A DNA stretch of 64,000 nucleotides from NCBI RefSeq assembly GCF_000517425.1, contig NZ_CP006569.1, forward strand, positions 124,001 through 188,000, in the 5' to 3' direction. How positions within the stretch are numbered: position 1 is the stretch's first letter; each line of letters starts with the position of its first letter. Below, in pieces: positions 45,755 through 55,091 of this stretch. Both the position numbers and the translations under genes were made by a program. This DNA is from Sodalis praecaptivus. Lineage in GTDB: Bacteria; Pseudomonadota; Gammaproteobacteria; Enterobacterales; Enterobacteriaceae. The notes under the pieces were generated by a model. It searched no databases. It saw nothing but the letters and a program-made list of their open reading frames with translations, and was not told where the DNA came from.

Positions 45755-47047
45755 ATGTCACAGGTGATTAACACCAACATCCTCTCCATGGCCGCGCAGA
45801 ATAACCTTAATAAATCACAGGCTTCTTTGGGTAGCGCGATACAGCGTCTATCCTCCGGCTGGCGCATTAATAGCGCCAAGGATGACGCGGCCGGCCAAGC
45901 GATCGCTAACCGCTTTACCTCATTAATTAACGGGCTGACTCAGGCATCGCGCAATGCCAATGACGGTATCTCGGTGGCGCAAACCGCCGAAGGGGCAATT
46001 AATGAGATCAATGAGAACCTGCATGCAATCCGTCGCCTGACGGTACAGGTTAAATCCACCGCCACGATCTCCGAAGCCGATAAAAAATCCATCCAAAATG
46101 AAATCGGCAAGCGTTTGGATGAGATTGACCGTATTGCCGCACAAACGGAATTTAACGGTGTACGAATTCTGAGTAAAAACCAAAACCTGTCGATTCAGGT
46201 AGGCGCCAACGATGGCGAGACGGTGGATATTGAACTCAAGCAATTGGATACAAAAGAACTGGGTATCGATACTTTCAGCGTGGTGCAGGTTATAAAATCG
46301 TCGGACATTAAGACAGAGCAAACCAACAATGTCGACAGCTGGGCCAAGCCAACGATCGATTACACGGGCACCGCTGCGGATAAGATTAACATTGACGGCA
46401 AGGTTTACAGCAAGGATGCGCAATATTACGTTAAAAAATCAGGAACTGAAGAATACTACAAGGCAGAAGTGGATAATTCCGTCCCTGGCAACACCAAGTT
46501 AACCTATACCGCTGCCGCCGCAACCAAGGTGGCGGGAGAGCCAGCAAAAGGCGTGGCGCCTAGTCCGCAAGGTGTTAAAACCGGCACTACGTCAGTTACA
46601 CCGCCGGCGGATATGACCGTTCATGCCTGCCAGGACAATTCCGTTCAATCAGGCTATGTACTTAAAGGGATGGATAACGGCGAGCCGGTCTACTATAGCG
46701 CCAGCATCGATGCCAAGGGAAAGGTGACCCAGGGAGAGAAAATAGAGGTGAGCGAGGAGGGTAAAGCCGCAACCCACAACCCGCTGGAGAACCTGGACAA
46801 GGCCATTGCCAAGGTTGACGAAGTGCGCGGTTCGCTGGGCGCCACCCAAAACCGTTTAAGTTCGGTGATCAATAGCCTGAGCACCACCGTAACGAATCTC
46901 AGCCAGTCGCGTTCCAATATTCTGGATGCGGATTTTGCTATCGAGGTTTCCAATATGAACCGCGCCAACATCCTACAGCAGGCGGGCACCGCGGTATTGG
47001 CGCAGGCTAATTCGGTGCCGCAGGGCATCCTTTCACTGCTGCGCTAA
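45755..47047 (+). CDS. fliC: Flagellin, first copy
   Basis: A 430-residue flagellin with conserved D0/D1 ends: MSQVINTNILSMAAQNNLNK and NRANILQQAGTAVLAQANSV plus the terminal PQGILSLLR. Residues 170-340 are a variable surface domain rich in Lys, Thr and Ala. An unusual Trp36 replaces the common Leu in RLSSGWRINSAKDDAAG. At the D1 segment that TLR5 recognises in Salmonella (LQRVRELAVQ) this protein reads LHAIRRLTVQV. It has its own sigma-28 promoter and terminator, and a second flagellin gene follows 571 bases later. Confidence 0.96.
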   Translation: MSQVINTNILSMAAQNNLNKSQASLGSAIQRLSSGWRINSAKDDAAGQAIANRFTSLINGLTQASRNANDGISVAQTAEGAINEINENLHAIRRLTVQVKSTATISEADKKSIQNEIGKRLDEIDRIAAQTEFNGVRILSKNQNLSIQVGANDGETVDIELKQLDTKELGIDTFSVVQVIKSSDIKTEQTNNVDSWAKPTIDYTGTAADKINIDGKVYSKDAQYYVKKSGTEEYYKAEVDNSVPGNTKLTYTAAAATKVAGEPAKGVAPSPQGVKTGTTSVTPPADMTVHACQDNSVQSGYVLKGMDNGEPVYYSASIDAKGKVTQGEKIEVSEEGKAATHNPLENLDKAIAKVDEVRGSLGATQNRLSSVINSLSTTVTNLSQSRSNILDADFAIEVSNMNRANILQQAGTAVLAQANSVPQGILSLLR

Positions 47048-47069
47048 AGCGCTTTCCGCTTCTGCCTGA

Positions 47070-47092
47070 CCCCGGCTTGCCGGGGTTTTTTT
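47070..47092 (+). terminator. Terminator of the first flagellin gene
   Basis: CCCCGGC pairs with GCCGGGG over a very short loop and is followed by seven T. The identical stem recurs after the second flagellin gene. Confidence 0.9.
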
Positions 47093-47519
47093 CGCTTTAA
47101 CGCACCCACGGTGCGGCCCGTCGCGCCGTGACGAAGACCGCGAAAGCCCGCTGCGGGCTGCGCCTGTGCGTCGACAACGTGACGGCGCGGCAACGCCGCC
47201 CTCACTCTCCTGTTAAGCTAGCTTTCCGGCGGTCGTCGCCGGCGCGTTACCCGCGATTATCCCTTCTCTACAGCCAGCAATAGCTACCTTCATCAAACGC
47301 AAAGGATATCGGCATACCGACCAGCAGCGCGACCCGGGCGCAACGAGCGCAGAGATTTTTACGGTGATGATGAGGCATCGACGGCGTCAATCAAAGCCAC
47401 AACCCCAGGCGCTAACGGACCAGGGTGTGATTTGTTGCGGTTCAGCTTATTTAGGGTGAAGTAAATTAATCGGGTCGATTGATGGTAAGTCGCTTAATAC
47501 ATAGGTAGCAGATAATTTT

Positions 47520-47546
47520 TAAAGCTTTGCATTCCGCCGCCGATAG
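47520..47546 (+). promoter_or_regulatory. Sigma-28 promoter of the second flagellin gene
   Basis: TAAAGCTT and GCCGATAG with a 15-base spacer between TAAA and the -10 box, 72 bases before the ATG. It shares TAAAGCTTT with the promoter of the first copy. Confidence 0.9.
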
Positions 47547-47618
47547 AGATTAGGCCAGCAGTAATGCTAATGGTTTTATTGTCATAACGTTACCCACTGC
47601 TATTTAAAGGAAACTGCT

Positions 47619-48881
47619 ATGTCCCAGGTAATTAACACCAATATTCTTTCTATCACCGCGCAAAATAATCTGAATAAGTCACAAAACTCGCTGAGCACCG
47701 CCATTCAGCGGCTGTCGTCCGGGCTGCGAATTAATAGCGCCAAGGACGATGCCGCCGGTCAGGCCATCAGCAACCGTTTTACATCGCTAATTAACGGTTT
47801 AACCCAGGCATCGCGCAACGCCAATGACGGTATTGCCGTGGCGCAGACCGCGGAAGGGGCCATCAATGAAGTGAATGAAAACCTGCAGGCGATTCGCCGC
47901 TTAACGGTGCAGGTAAAATCCACCGCTTCGATTTCCGATGCCGATAAAAAATCCATCCAGGATGAGATCGGCAAGCGTTTGGAGGAAATTGACCGTATTG
48001 CTGAACAAACGGAGTTCAACGGTATAAGAATATTAAGTAAAGATCAGAAACTGGCTATTCAGGTCGGCGCCAATGATGGCCAGACCATTGATATTGATCT
48101 GTTTGATATGGGCATTGAAAAGCTGGGCATGAAGGATTTTAACGTCAATGATTCTGTTGAGATTCCCGGCAAATTAGGCGCAGAAGTAACAACCGTAACG
48201 GGTAAATTAACGCCTTCGCTCAGCGGAGAAGATGCGGAGATAAATAAAACTGACAAAAAAGTTTATGTTGATGACGACGGTAAAAATTATGTTAAGGCAG
48301 GGACTAAGTTTTATGAAGCGAAACGTGTAGGTAATACGAGTCATTTTACCTTCGACTTAACCGGTGCTGAGGGCAAGCCAACAGGAACCCCTACGGAATT
48401 AACTGAAATTAATGCCACCAATTCGGTAACAGGCTTGGAATCGGGTGAAACCCTCTATAAGTATACCGCAGAGAATGGTGCTGAGGGCTACGCAATCAAA
48501 GGTTTGGATGACAAGGGTAATGTGGCTTATTTTACGGCGACATTGAATGAGAAAACCGGCGCTGTGACCAAAAATAGCCAAATTCCCTCTGAGGGCGAAC
48601 CTGCCACGGCCGATCCGTTGAAAACCATCGACCAGGCCATTGCCATTGTCGATGAAGCCCGCGGCGCCCTGGGCGCGACCCAGAACCGTCTGGGTTCGGT
48701 TATCAACAGCCTGAGCACCACCGTGGCCAACCTGAGCCAGTCGCGTTCTAATATCGAGGATGCTGACTTCGCCACCGAAGTCTCCAACATGAACCGCGCC
48801 AATATCCTGCAGCAGGCGGGTACCGCGGTATTGGCGCAGGCCAATGCGGTACCTCAGGGTATTCTGTCGCTGTTGCGTTAA
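47619..48881 (+). CDS. fliC: Flagellin, second copy
   Basis: A 420-residue flagellin nearly identical to the first copy in its ends (MSQVINTNILSITAQNNLNK; NRANILQQAGTAVLAQANAV), with the usual Leu36. The central domain (residues 165-330) differs strongly from the first copy and is rich in Lys, Asp, Thr and Glu. The D1 region also reads LQAIRRLTVQVK. Separate sigma-28 control suggests both can be expressed together or selected by other means. Strong TATTTAAAGGAAACTGCT leader. Confidence 0.96.
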   Translation: MSQVINTNILSITAQNNLNKSQNSLSTAIQRLSSGLRINSAKDDAAGQAISNRFTSLINGLTQASRNANDGIAVAQTAEGAINEVNENLQAIRRLTVQVKSTASISDADKKSIQDEIGKRLEEIDRIAEQTEFNGIRILSKDQKLAIQVGANDGQTIDIDLFDMGIEKLGMKDFNVNDSVEIPGKLGAEVTTVTGKLTPSLSGEDAEINKTDKKVYVDDDGKNYVKAGTKFYEAKRVGNTSHFTFDLTGAEGKPTGTPTELTEINATNSVTGLESGETLYKYTAENGAEGYAIKGLDDKGNVAYFTATLNEKTGAVTKNSQIPSEGEPATADPLKTIDQAIAIVDEARGALGATQNRLGSVINSLSTTVANLSQSRSNIEDADFATEVSNMNRANILQQAGTAVLAQANAVPQGILSLLR

Positions 48882-48906
48882 TCGTTGCCCCCTCTGTATG
48901 TGCCAA

Positions 48907-48928
48907 CCCCGGCTTGCCGGGGTTTTTT
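48907..48928 (+). terminator. Terminator of the second flagellin gene
   Basis: CCCCGGC/GCCGGGG stem followed by six T, the same hairpin as after the first flagellin gene. Confidence 0.9.
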
Positions 48929-49035
48929 GCGTTAATTCACGCCAAATAACCGCATATTCACCGTATTTTGCCCCCTTTAACCGCCGACGCGCGGCTGATA
49001 ATGACGTTTCACCGAACGGCCCGCGCGAGGTAAAT

Positions 49036-49761
49036 GTGGAAGTCATATACAATCACCAGGGAAGACTGGCCGACGATCGCGGCCTGTGGCAGCAGTATGC
49101 GCCCATCATCCGTCATGAGGCGCTGCGATTACAGGTTCGTCTGCCGGCAAGCGTAGAACTTGAGGATCTTATCCAGGCGGGGATGATCGGTTTATTGGCG
49201 GCTATCGACAGCTTCGATGCCACGCAGGGCGCCAGCTTCACCACCTACGCCCGATCGCGTATCCGCTGGGGCATGCTGGACGAACTGCGGGAGCGGGATT
49301 GGGTGCCGCGCAGCGTGCGGCGCAATGCGCGCGAGATCGCGGCGGCCATCCAGCGGCTGGAGCAGCGGCTGGGCGCCAGCGCCAGCGAACAGCAAATCGC
49401 CGACGAACTTGGCGTGCCGCTGTCGGCCTACCAGACCATGCTGCATGAAACCAACTGTAGCCAGCTGTTCTCGCTGGATGAGTTAATGGCGCAGGAAGCG
49501 CAGGGCACCGGTCCGGCGCTTCCCGCCGACGCGGATCAAGATCCTTTCCAGCGACTACTGGCCGGCGGGTTGCGCAAGCGGGTGAAGGATGAAATAAGCC
49601 GGCTGCCTGAACGTGAACAGCTGTTGCTTAACCTTTATTACCAGCAAGAGCTGAATCTTAAGGAAATCGGCGAGGTCCTGGGGGTTGGCGAATCAAGAGT
49701 GAGCCAGTTGCACAGTTTGGCGATAAAACGGCTGCGCGCGCGGTTACAGGAAAGCGTCTGA
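49036..49761 (+). CDS. fliA: Flagellar sigma factor FliA (sigma-28)
   Basis: The GTG at 49036, with GAGG five bases before it, gives 241 residues (E. coli 239, which also starts at GTG). Region 2 reads RHEALRLQVRLPASVELEDL and DELRERDWVPRSVRRNAREI, region 4 is LPEREQLLLNLYYQQELNLK and GVGESRVSQLHSLAIKRL. It directs transcription from the GCCGATAA-type promoters seen in the cluster and is inhibited by FlgM. fliZ and fliY, which follow in E. coli, are absent. Confidence 0.97.
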   Translation: MEVIYNHQGRLADDRGLWQQYAPIIRHEALRLQVRLPASVELEDLIQAGMIGLLAAIDSFDATQGASFTTYARSRIRWGMLDELRERDWVPRSVRRNAREIAAAIQRLEQRLGASASEQQIADELGVPLSAYQTMLHETNCSQLFSLDELMAQEAQGTGPALPADADQDPFQRLLAGGLRKRVKDEISRLPEREQLLLNLYYQQELNLKEIGEVLGVGESRVSQLHSLAIKRLRARLQESV

Positions 49762-50118
49762 CTAGGGTTAATCTGATAAAGGACCGCGGCGGGGCGCATC
49801 GCTATTTTTTACCGGACATATAGCGTAAGGTAAAAGCGCTAAACGACCGTTTAAACGGTTATCCGCCCCGAGGTCTGGCAGCATTTTACCCTGCACAATG
49901 GGCGAGATCGCCACATTACCGTTCATATATTCGCCATTCGGAAAGAAAGTTTTTTAGTTTTTTAGCAGTATAACCGACCATTAAAATCTTGTTACATAGT
50001 GTAAAGATGCACTGTAGTCCCTTCTTGCCTGCCGATCGTGCTTTATTTTCGCCTCGGTACCTCACTTTTATGTTCGTTTGCCGGCTCACAAAAAACATGT
50101 AAATCCCCACGGGTTATA

Positions 50119-50144
50119 TTGACGTCTTGGCAAACTGTTGCCAA
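50119..50144 (+). promoter_or_regulatory. Possible promoter or operator of dppA
   Basis: TTGACG at 50119-50124 could be a -35 box, although the -10 match after it is poor. It is followed at once by the perfect inverted repeat TTGGCAA-ACTG-TTGCCAA (50127-50144), a candidate regulator site. Confidence 0.3.
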
Positions 50145-50324
50145 ATTGGGAGCCTCGGAAGTCAGGGAGGCAAAGGATTGTTTGAATGTTTTTGCGCATT
50201 CAACCCGCCGGTCAATGCTTTTCCAACGGCAGTCCGTTTTGTCTCCTCCCATTTCCTACTGATGCCGCAGGGCATACTGCACAGACCGCAGTCCCAAAAA
50301 AAAACAGCGTCTGGCCGTGCAACA

Positions 50325-50332
50325 CACAACAT
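50325..50332 (+). promoter_or_regulatory. Likely GcvB small-RNA target in the dppA leader
   Basis: CACAACAT within a CA-rich run lies 25 bases before the dppA start. The GU-rich R1 region of GcvB binds CACAACAY-type sequences, and dppA is an established GcvB target in E. coli and Salmonella. Confidence 0.6.
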
Positions 50333-50356
50333 CACATCACATATTGGAGCAGAATA

Positions 50357-51964
50357 ATGACAATTTCCTTGACGAAATCAGGGATTCTGAAGGTCGGTAT
50401 CAGCCTGGCGGCATTAGCCGTGGCGGCCAGTGTGCAAGCGAAAACGTTGGTGTACTGTTCCGAGGGGTCGCCGGAAGGGTTTAACCCGCAGCTGTTCACC
50501 TCCGGCACGACCTTTGACGCCAGCTCGGTGCCCATTTATAACCGTCTGGTAGAATTCAAGCTGGGTACAACGGAAATCACGCCCAGCCTGGCGGAAAAAT
50601 GGGACGTGAGCGACGACGGCAAGGTGTATACCTTCCATTTGCGCCACGGGGTGAAATGGCAGGACAGCAAAGATTTCAAACCGAGCCGTGATTTTAACGC
50701 CGACGATGTCATCTTCTCCTTCACTCGCCAAAAAGACGCCAATGCGCCTTATCATAAAATCTCCGGCGGCAGCTACGAGTATTTTGACGGCATGGGCATG
50801 GGTGATTTGATCGCCAACATCGAGAAAGTCGACGACTACACCGTCCGCTTTACCCTGACCCGCGAAGAAGCGCCGTTTGTCGCCGATTTGGCCATGGACT
50901 TCGCCTCTATCCTGTCGGCGGAATATGCCGATAAAATGATGAAAGCCGGCACGCCGGAGAAGCTGGACCTGAATCCCATCGGCACCGGCCCGTTCCAGCT
51001 TTTGCAGTATCAGAAAGATTCCCGCATCCTGTATAAAGCCTTCCCGGGCTACTGGGGCACCAAGCCGAAAATCGATCGTTTGGTGTTCTCCATTACCCCC
51101 GATGCCTCAGTGCGCTATGCCAAAATGCAGAAAAACGAATGCCAGGTCATGCCTTATCCCAACCCGGCCGACATCGCGCGCATGAAGCAGGACAGCACCA
51201 TCAATCTGCTGGAGCAGCCGGGGCTGAACGTCGGCTATCTGGCCTATAACGTTGAGAAGAAGCCGCTGGATAACGTTAAAGTCCGTCAAGCGTTGACCCT
51301 GGCGGTAAATAAAAAAGCCATTATCGACGCCGTTTACCAGGGCGCCGGTCAAGCGGCCAAAAACCTGATCCCGCCGACAATGTGGAGCTACAACGACGCG
51401 GTACAGGATTACCCTTACGACCCCGCCAAGGCAAAAGAGCTGCTGAAAGAAGCGGGCTTGCCTGACGGCTTCACCATCGACTTGTGGGCAATGCCGGTGC
51501 AGCGTCCTTACAACCCCAACGCGCGCCGCATGGCCGAGCTGATCCAAGCCGACTGGGCGAAAATCGGCGTGAAAGCCAATATCGTGACCTACGAATGGGG
51601 CGAATACCTCAAGCGCGCCAAGGCCGGCGAACATCAGACCGTGATGATGGGCTGGACCGGCGACAATGGGGATCCGGACAACTTCTTCGCGACCCTGTTC
51701 AGCTGCGACGCGGCCAAAGACGGTTCCAACTACTCTAAATGGTGCTCCAAGCCGTTCGAGGATCTGATCCAGCCGGCGCGTAGCGAGTCCGACCACGCCA
51801 AACGTATCGACCTGTACAAGCAGGCCCAGGTGGTGATGCACGACGAAGCGCCGGCGCTGATAATCGCCCACTCGACGGTGTATGAGCCGGTGCGTAAAGA
51901 GGTGAAGGGCTACGTGGTTGACCCGCTCGGCAAACACCATTTCGATAACGTTTCTTTAGACTGA
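50357..51964 (+). CDS. dppA: Periplasmic dipeptide-binding protein DppA
   Basis: The ATG at 50357 after ATTGGAGCAGAATA gives 535 residues, the size of E. coli DppA. A Sec signal peptide ends ASVQA, and the mature protein begins KTLVYCSEGSPEGFNPQLFTS. The SBP_bac_5 fold is clear (GTGPFQLLQYQKDSRILYKA; WTGDNGDPDNFFATLFSC). It binds di- and some tripeptides, and in E. coli heme and 5-aminolevulinate, for delivery to DppBCDF. Confidence 0.97.
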   Translation: MTISLTKSGILKVGISLAALAVAASVQAKTLVYCSEGSPEGFNPQLFTSGTTFDASSVPIYNRLVEFKLGTTEITPSLAEKWDVSDDGKVYTFHLRHGVKWQDSKDFKPSRDFNADDVIFSFTRQKDANAPYHKISGGSYEYFDGMGMGDLIANIEKVDDYTVRFTLTREEAPFVADLAMDFASILSAEYADKMMKAGTPEKLDLNPIGTGPFQLLQYQKDSRILYKAFPGYWGTKPKIDRLVFSITPDASVRYAKMQKNECQVMPYPNPADIARMKQDSTINLLEQPGLNVGYLAYNVEKKPLDNVKVRQALTLAVNKKAIIDAVYQGAGQAAKNLIPPTMWSYNDAVQDYPYDPAKAKELLKEAGLPDGFTIDLWAMPVQRPYNPNARRMAELIQADWAKIGVKANIVTYEWGEYLKRAKAGEHQTVMMGWTGDNGDPDNFFATLFSCDAAKDGSNYSKWCSKPFEDLIQPARSESDHAKRIDLYKQAQVVMHDEAPALIIAHSTVYEPVRKEVKGYVVDPLGKHHFDNVSLD

Positions 51965-51996
51965 TGATCTATTAACCCCCTTTATCCCTGCAGGGA

Positions 51997-52049
51997 GCTT
52001 CCGCCAGCCAGGCGGAAGCGGGAGTATTCCCCGGTGCCGCATCGGGGAA
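51997..52049 (+). other. Two stem-loops between dppA and dppB
   Basis: GCTTCCGCC-AGCCA-GGCGGAAGC (51997-52019) and TTCCCCG/CGGGGAA (52027-52049) are consecutive perfect stems without T tracts. They probably protect the dppA message and lower read-through, explaining high binding-protein expression. The same gap in E. coli carries repeated palindromes. Confidence 0.7.
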
Positions 52050-52163
52050 CGGCCGCGCGCCAGCGGGGCCACGGGGGGAAATCCTGAAGACATGAGCGTT
52101 AATCACCCGGACGATATCCACTGCGTCCGGGTCAATTTTTTACAGAAACAGAGATTACGGAAT

Positions 52164-53183
52164 ATGTTGCAGTTCATACTCCGACGTTTGGGTCTGGTGA
52201 TCCCGACGTTTATTGGTATTACCTTGCTGACCTTCGCCTTCGTGCATCTGATCCCAGGGGATCCGGTGTTGATCATGGCCGGGGAGCGCGGTATTTCCCC
52301 CGAGCGCCATGCGGAATTGATGGCCCAGATGGGGCTGGATAAGCCGCTATTTCAGCAATACTTTCATTATATCGCCGGGGTGCTACAGGGGGATCTGGGC
52401 ACCTCGCTTAAAAGCCGGCTGCCGGTATGGCAGGAATTTGTCCCGCGTTTCCAGGCGACCTTGGAGCTGGGGATTTGCGCCATGATTTTCGCCGTGCTGG
52501 TAGGCATTCCCGTAGGGGTGCTGGCGGCGGTGAAGCGCGGTTCGATTTTCGATCATACCGCGGTGGGTATCTCGTTGACCGGCTATTCGATGCCCATTTT
52601 TTGGTGGGGCATGATGTTGATTATGCTGGTGTCGGTGCATTTGAACCTTACGCCGGTGTCCGGCCGGGTGGGGGATACGGTGTTTCTCGACGACAGCCAG
52701 CCCCTGACCGGTTTCATGCTGATTGATACGCTGATTTGGGGCGAGCCGGGGGATTTTAAAGACGCCGTCATGCATATCATCCTGCCGGCCATCGTACTGG
52801 GTACCATTCCGCTGGCGGTCATCGTGCGTATGACCCGTTCGGCGATGCTGGAGGTGCTGAGCGAGGATTATATCCGCACCGCGCGTGCCAAAGGGCTGAG
52901 CCGCCTGCGGGTGATCATCGTCCATGCGCTGCGTAACGCGCTGCTGTCGGTCGTAACGGTTATCGGCCTGCAGGTGGGGACGCTGCTGGCGGGCGCTATC
53001 CTGACCGAAACTATCTTTTCCTGGCCGGGCATCGGCCGCTGGCTGATTGAGGCGCTGCAGCGCCGCGACTACCCGGTGGTCCAGGGCGGCGTATTGCTGG
53101 TGGCGACATTGATCATTTTGGTCAACCTGCTGGTGGACGTCCTGTACGGGGTGGTGAACCCGCGTATCCGGCATAAGAAATAG
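52164..53183 (+). CDS. dppB: Dipeptide ABC transporter permease DppB
   Basis: The ATG at 52164 gives 339 residues, identical in length to E. coli DppB: MLQFILRRLGLVIPTFIGIT. About six membrane helices, and the EAA loop DYIRTARAKGLSRLRVIIVH that contacts the ATPases. The upstream in-frame start at 52092 lacks family similarity. The conserved C-terminus reads RDYPVVQGGVLLVATLIILV. Confidence 0.96.
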   Translation: MLQFILRRLGLVIPTFIGITLLTFAFVHLIPGDPVLIMAGERGISPERHAELMAQMGLDKPLFQQYFHYIAGVLQGDLGTSLKSRLPVWQEFVPRFQATLELGICAMIFAVLVGIPVGVLAAVKRGSIFDHTAVGISLTGYSMPIFWWGMMLIMLVSVHLNLTPVSGRVGDTVFLDDSQPLTGFMLIDTLIWGEPGDFKDAVMHIILPAIVLGTIPLAVIVRMTRSAMLEVLSEDYIRTARAKGLSRLRVIIVHALRNALLSVVTVIGLQVGTLLAGAILTETIFSWPGIGRWLIEALQRRDYPVVQGGVLLVATLIILVNLLVDVLYGVVNPRIRHKK

Positions 53184-53194
53184 AGGAACGGAAA

Positions 53195-54100
53195 ATGACT
53201 CAAGTCACAGAGCCGGTGACGCTGACCGGCGCGCCGAAGCCGATGACCCCGCTTCAGGAGTTTTGGCACTATTTTAAGCGCAATAAAGGCGCCGTTATCG
53301 GGCTGGTCTATATACTGCTGATGTTCATCATAGCCGCCGGCGCCGGCGTGCTGGCGCCCCACGGTCCGGCGGAGCAGTTCCGCGACGCGCTGCTGCGGCC
53401 CCCGGTCTGGATGGAAGGCGGCAGCTGGCAGTTTCTGCTCGGCACCGACGATGTGGGCCGCGATATTCTCAGCCGCCTGATGTACGGCGCCCGCCTGTCG
53501 CTGCTGGTGGGATGCCTGGTGGTGGCGCTGTCGCTGCTGCTGGGGGTGATCTTCGGCCTGCTGGCCGGCTATCTCGGCGGTATGGTGGACACTATCATCA
53601 TGCGCGTGGTCGATATCATGCTGGCGCTGCCGAGCCTGCTGCTGGCCCTGGTGCTGGTGGCGATCTTCGGCCCGTCCATCGTTAACGCCTCGCTGGCGCT
53701 TACCTTTGTCGCCCTGCCACACTACGTGCGTTTGACGCGCGCATCGGTGCTGGGGGAAGTCAACCGCGATTACGTGACCGCTTCGCGGGTGGCCGGCGCC
53801 GGTACGCTGCGGCAGATGTTCGTCAATATTTTGCCCAACTGTCTGGCGCCGCTTATCGTTCAGGCCTCGCTGGGGTTCTCCAATGCCATTCTGGATATGG
53901 CGGCGCTCGGCTTCCTGGGTATGGGGGCGCAGCCGCCTACGCCCGAGTGGGGCACCATGCTGGCGGACGTGTTGCAGTTCGCCCAGAGTGCCTGGTGGGT
54001 GGTGGCGTTCCCTGGATTCGTCATTCTACTCACCGTGTTGGCGTTCAATTTAATGGGGGACGGCCTGCGTGACGCCCTCGACCCCAAACTCAAGCAGTAA
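53195..54100 (+). CDS. dppC: Dipeptide ABC transporter permease DppC
   Basis: A 301-residue permease (E. coli 300) with [20 protein letters not shown] at the start, the [20 protein letters not shown] signature and the EAA loop REVN-type [20 protein letters not shown]. It lies 11 bases after dppB with GAGGAACGGAAA before the ATG. Together with DppB it forms the channel in the inner membrane. Confidence 0.96.
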   Translation: MTQVTEPVTLTGAPKPMTPLQEFWHYFKRNKGAVIGLVYILLMFIIAAGAGVLAPHGPAEQFRDALLRPPVWMEGGSWQFLLGTDDVGRDILSRLMYGARLSLLVGCLVVALSLLLGVIFGLLAGYLGGMVDTIIMRVVDIMLALPSLLLALVLVAIFGPSIVNASLALTFVALPHYVRLTRASVLGEVNRDYVTASRVAGAGTLRQMFVNILPNCLAPLIVQASLGFSNAILDMAALGFLGMGAQPPTPEWGTMLADVLQFAQSAWWVVAFPGFVILLTVLAFNLMGDGLRDALDPKLKQ

Positions 54101-54110
54101 CGAGGATGCA

Positions 54111-55091
54111 ATGGCGTTATTATCCATAGACAAACTGTCGGTCCATTTCGGCGATGAGGGTACCCCGTTTCGCGCCGTTGACCGAATCAGCTACCAGGTG
54201 GAACAGGGCCAGGTGCTGGGCATCGTCGGCGAATCCGGCTCGGGTAAATCGGTCAGCTCGCTGGCCGTGATGGGATTGATTGATTATCCCGGCAAAGTGA
54301 TGGCCGACAATCTGGTGTTCAACGGCCGCGATCTGCAGAAAATTTCCGACAACGAGCGCCGCCAACTGATCGGCGCCGATATGGCCATGATTTTCCAGGA
54401 TCCGATGACCAGCTTGAACCCCTGTTACACGGTGGGCTTCCAGATCATGGAAGCCATCAAAGTTCACCAGGGCGGCAACCGCCGGACCCGCCGCCAGCGC
54501 GCCATCGATCTGCTGACGCTGGTGGGCATTCCCGATCCGGCCTCCCGGCTGGACGTGTATCCGCATCAGCTATCCGGCGGTATGAGCCAGCGCGTGATGA
54601 TAGCCATGGCCATCGCTTGTCGGCCCAAGCTGCTGATTGCCGATGAACCGACTACCGCGCTGGACGTCACCATCCAGGCGCAAATTATCGAGCTGTTGCT
54701 CGATCTGCAACAGCGCGAGAACATGGCGTTGGTACTGATTACCCACGATTTGGCGCTGGTGGCGGAAGCGGCGCACCATATTATCGTGATGTACGCCGGA
54801 CAGGTGGTGGAAACCGGCAAGGCGACGGAAATTTTCCGCGCGCCGCGTCATCCCTACACCCAGGCGCTGCTGCGCGCCCTGCCGGAATTTGCCGCCGATA
54901 AGGCGCGTCTGGCGTCGCTGCCGGGCACCGTACCGGGCAAATATGATCGCCCGTCGGGCTGTCTGCTTAACCCGCGCTGCCCCTATGCTACCGACCATTG
55001 TCGCCAGTCGGAGCCGGCGCTGCGCACCTTGCCGGACCGTCAGTCCAAATGTCACTATCCGCTGGATGATGCCGGGAGGCCCACCCGATGA
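54111..55091 (+). CDS. dppD: Dipeptide ABC transporter ATPase DppD
   Basis: The ATG at 54111 after ACGAGGATGCA gives 326 residues (E. coli 327). Walker A GESGSGKS is at residues 40-47, the signature is LSGGMSQR, and Walker B reads [12 protein letters not shown]. The C-terminal oligopeptide-transporter extension carries a cysteine cluster ([19 protein letters not shown]) that binds an iron-sulfur cluster in related proteins. It overlaps dppF by four bases. Confidence 0.96.
   Translation: MALLSIDKLSVHFGDEGTPFRAVDRISYQVEQGQVLGIVGESGSGKSVSSLAVMGLIDYPGKVMADNLVFNGRDLQKISDNERRQLIGADMAMIFQDPMTSLNPCYTVGFQIMEAIKVHQGGNRRTRRQRAIDLLTLVGIPDPASRLDVYPHQLSGGMSQRVMIAMAIACRPKLLIADEPTTALDVTIQAQIIELLLDLQQRENMALVLITHDLALVAEAAHHIIVMYAGQVVETGKATEIFRAPRHPYTQALLRALPEFAADKARLASLPGTVPGKYDRPSGCLLNPRCPYATDHCRQSEPALRTLPDRQSKCHYPLDDAGRPTR

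Larger units (their letters stand above)
47048..47618. other. Intergenic region between the two flagellin genes
   Basis: This 571-base stretch holds a terminator at 47070-47092 and a sigma-28 promoter at 47520-47546. Nothing gene-like is visible in the GC-rich middle (47100-47450). It may be a duplication scar or a decayed gene, but I see no recognisable remnant. Confidence 0.6.
49762..50356. other. Intergenic region and long leader upstream of dppA
   Basis: The 595 bases between fliA and dppA contain no convincing gene. Visible elements are a 14-base perfect palindrome ACCGTTTAAACGGT at 49846-49859, an inverted repeat at 50127-50144 and a CA-rich stretch just before the dppA ribosome binding site. 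A long untranslated leader is usual for dppA. Confidence 0.55.
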
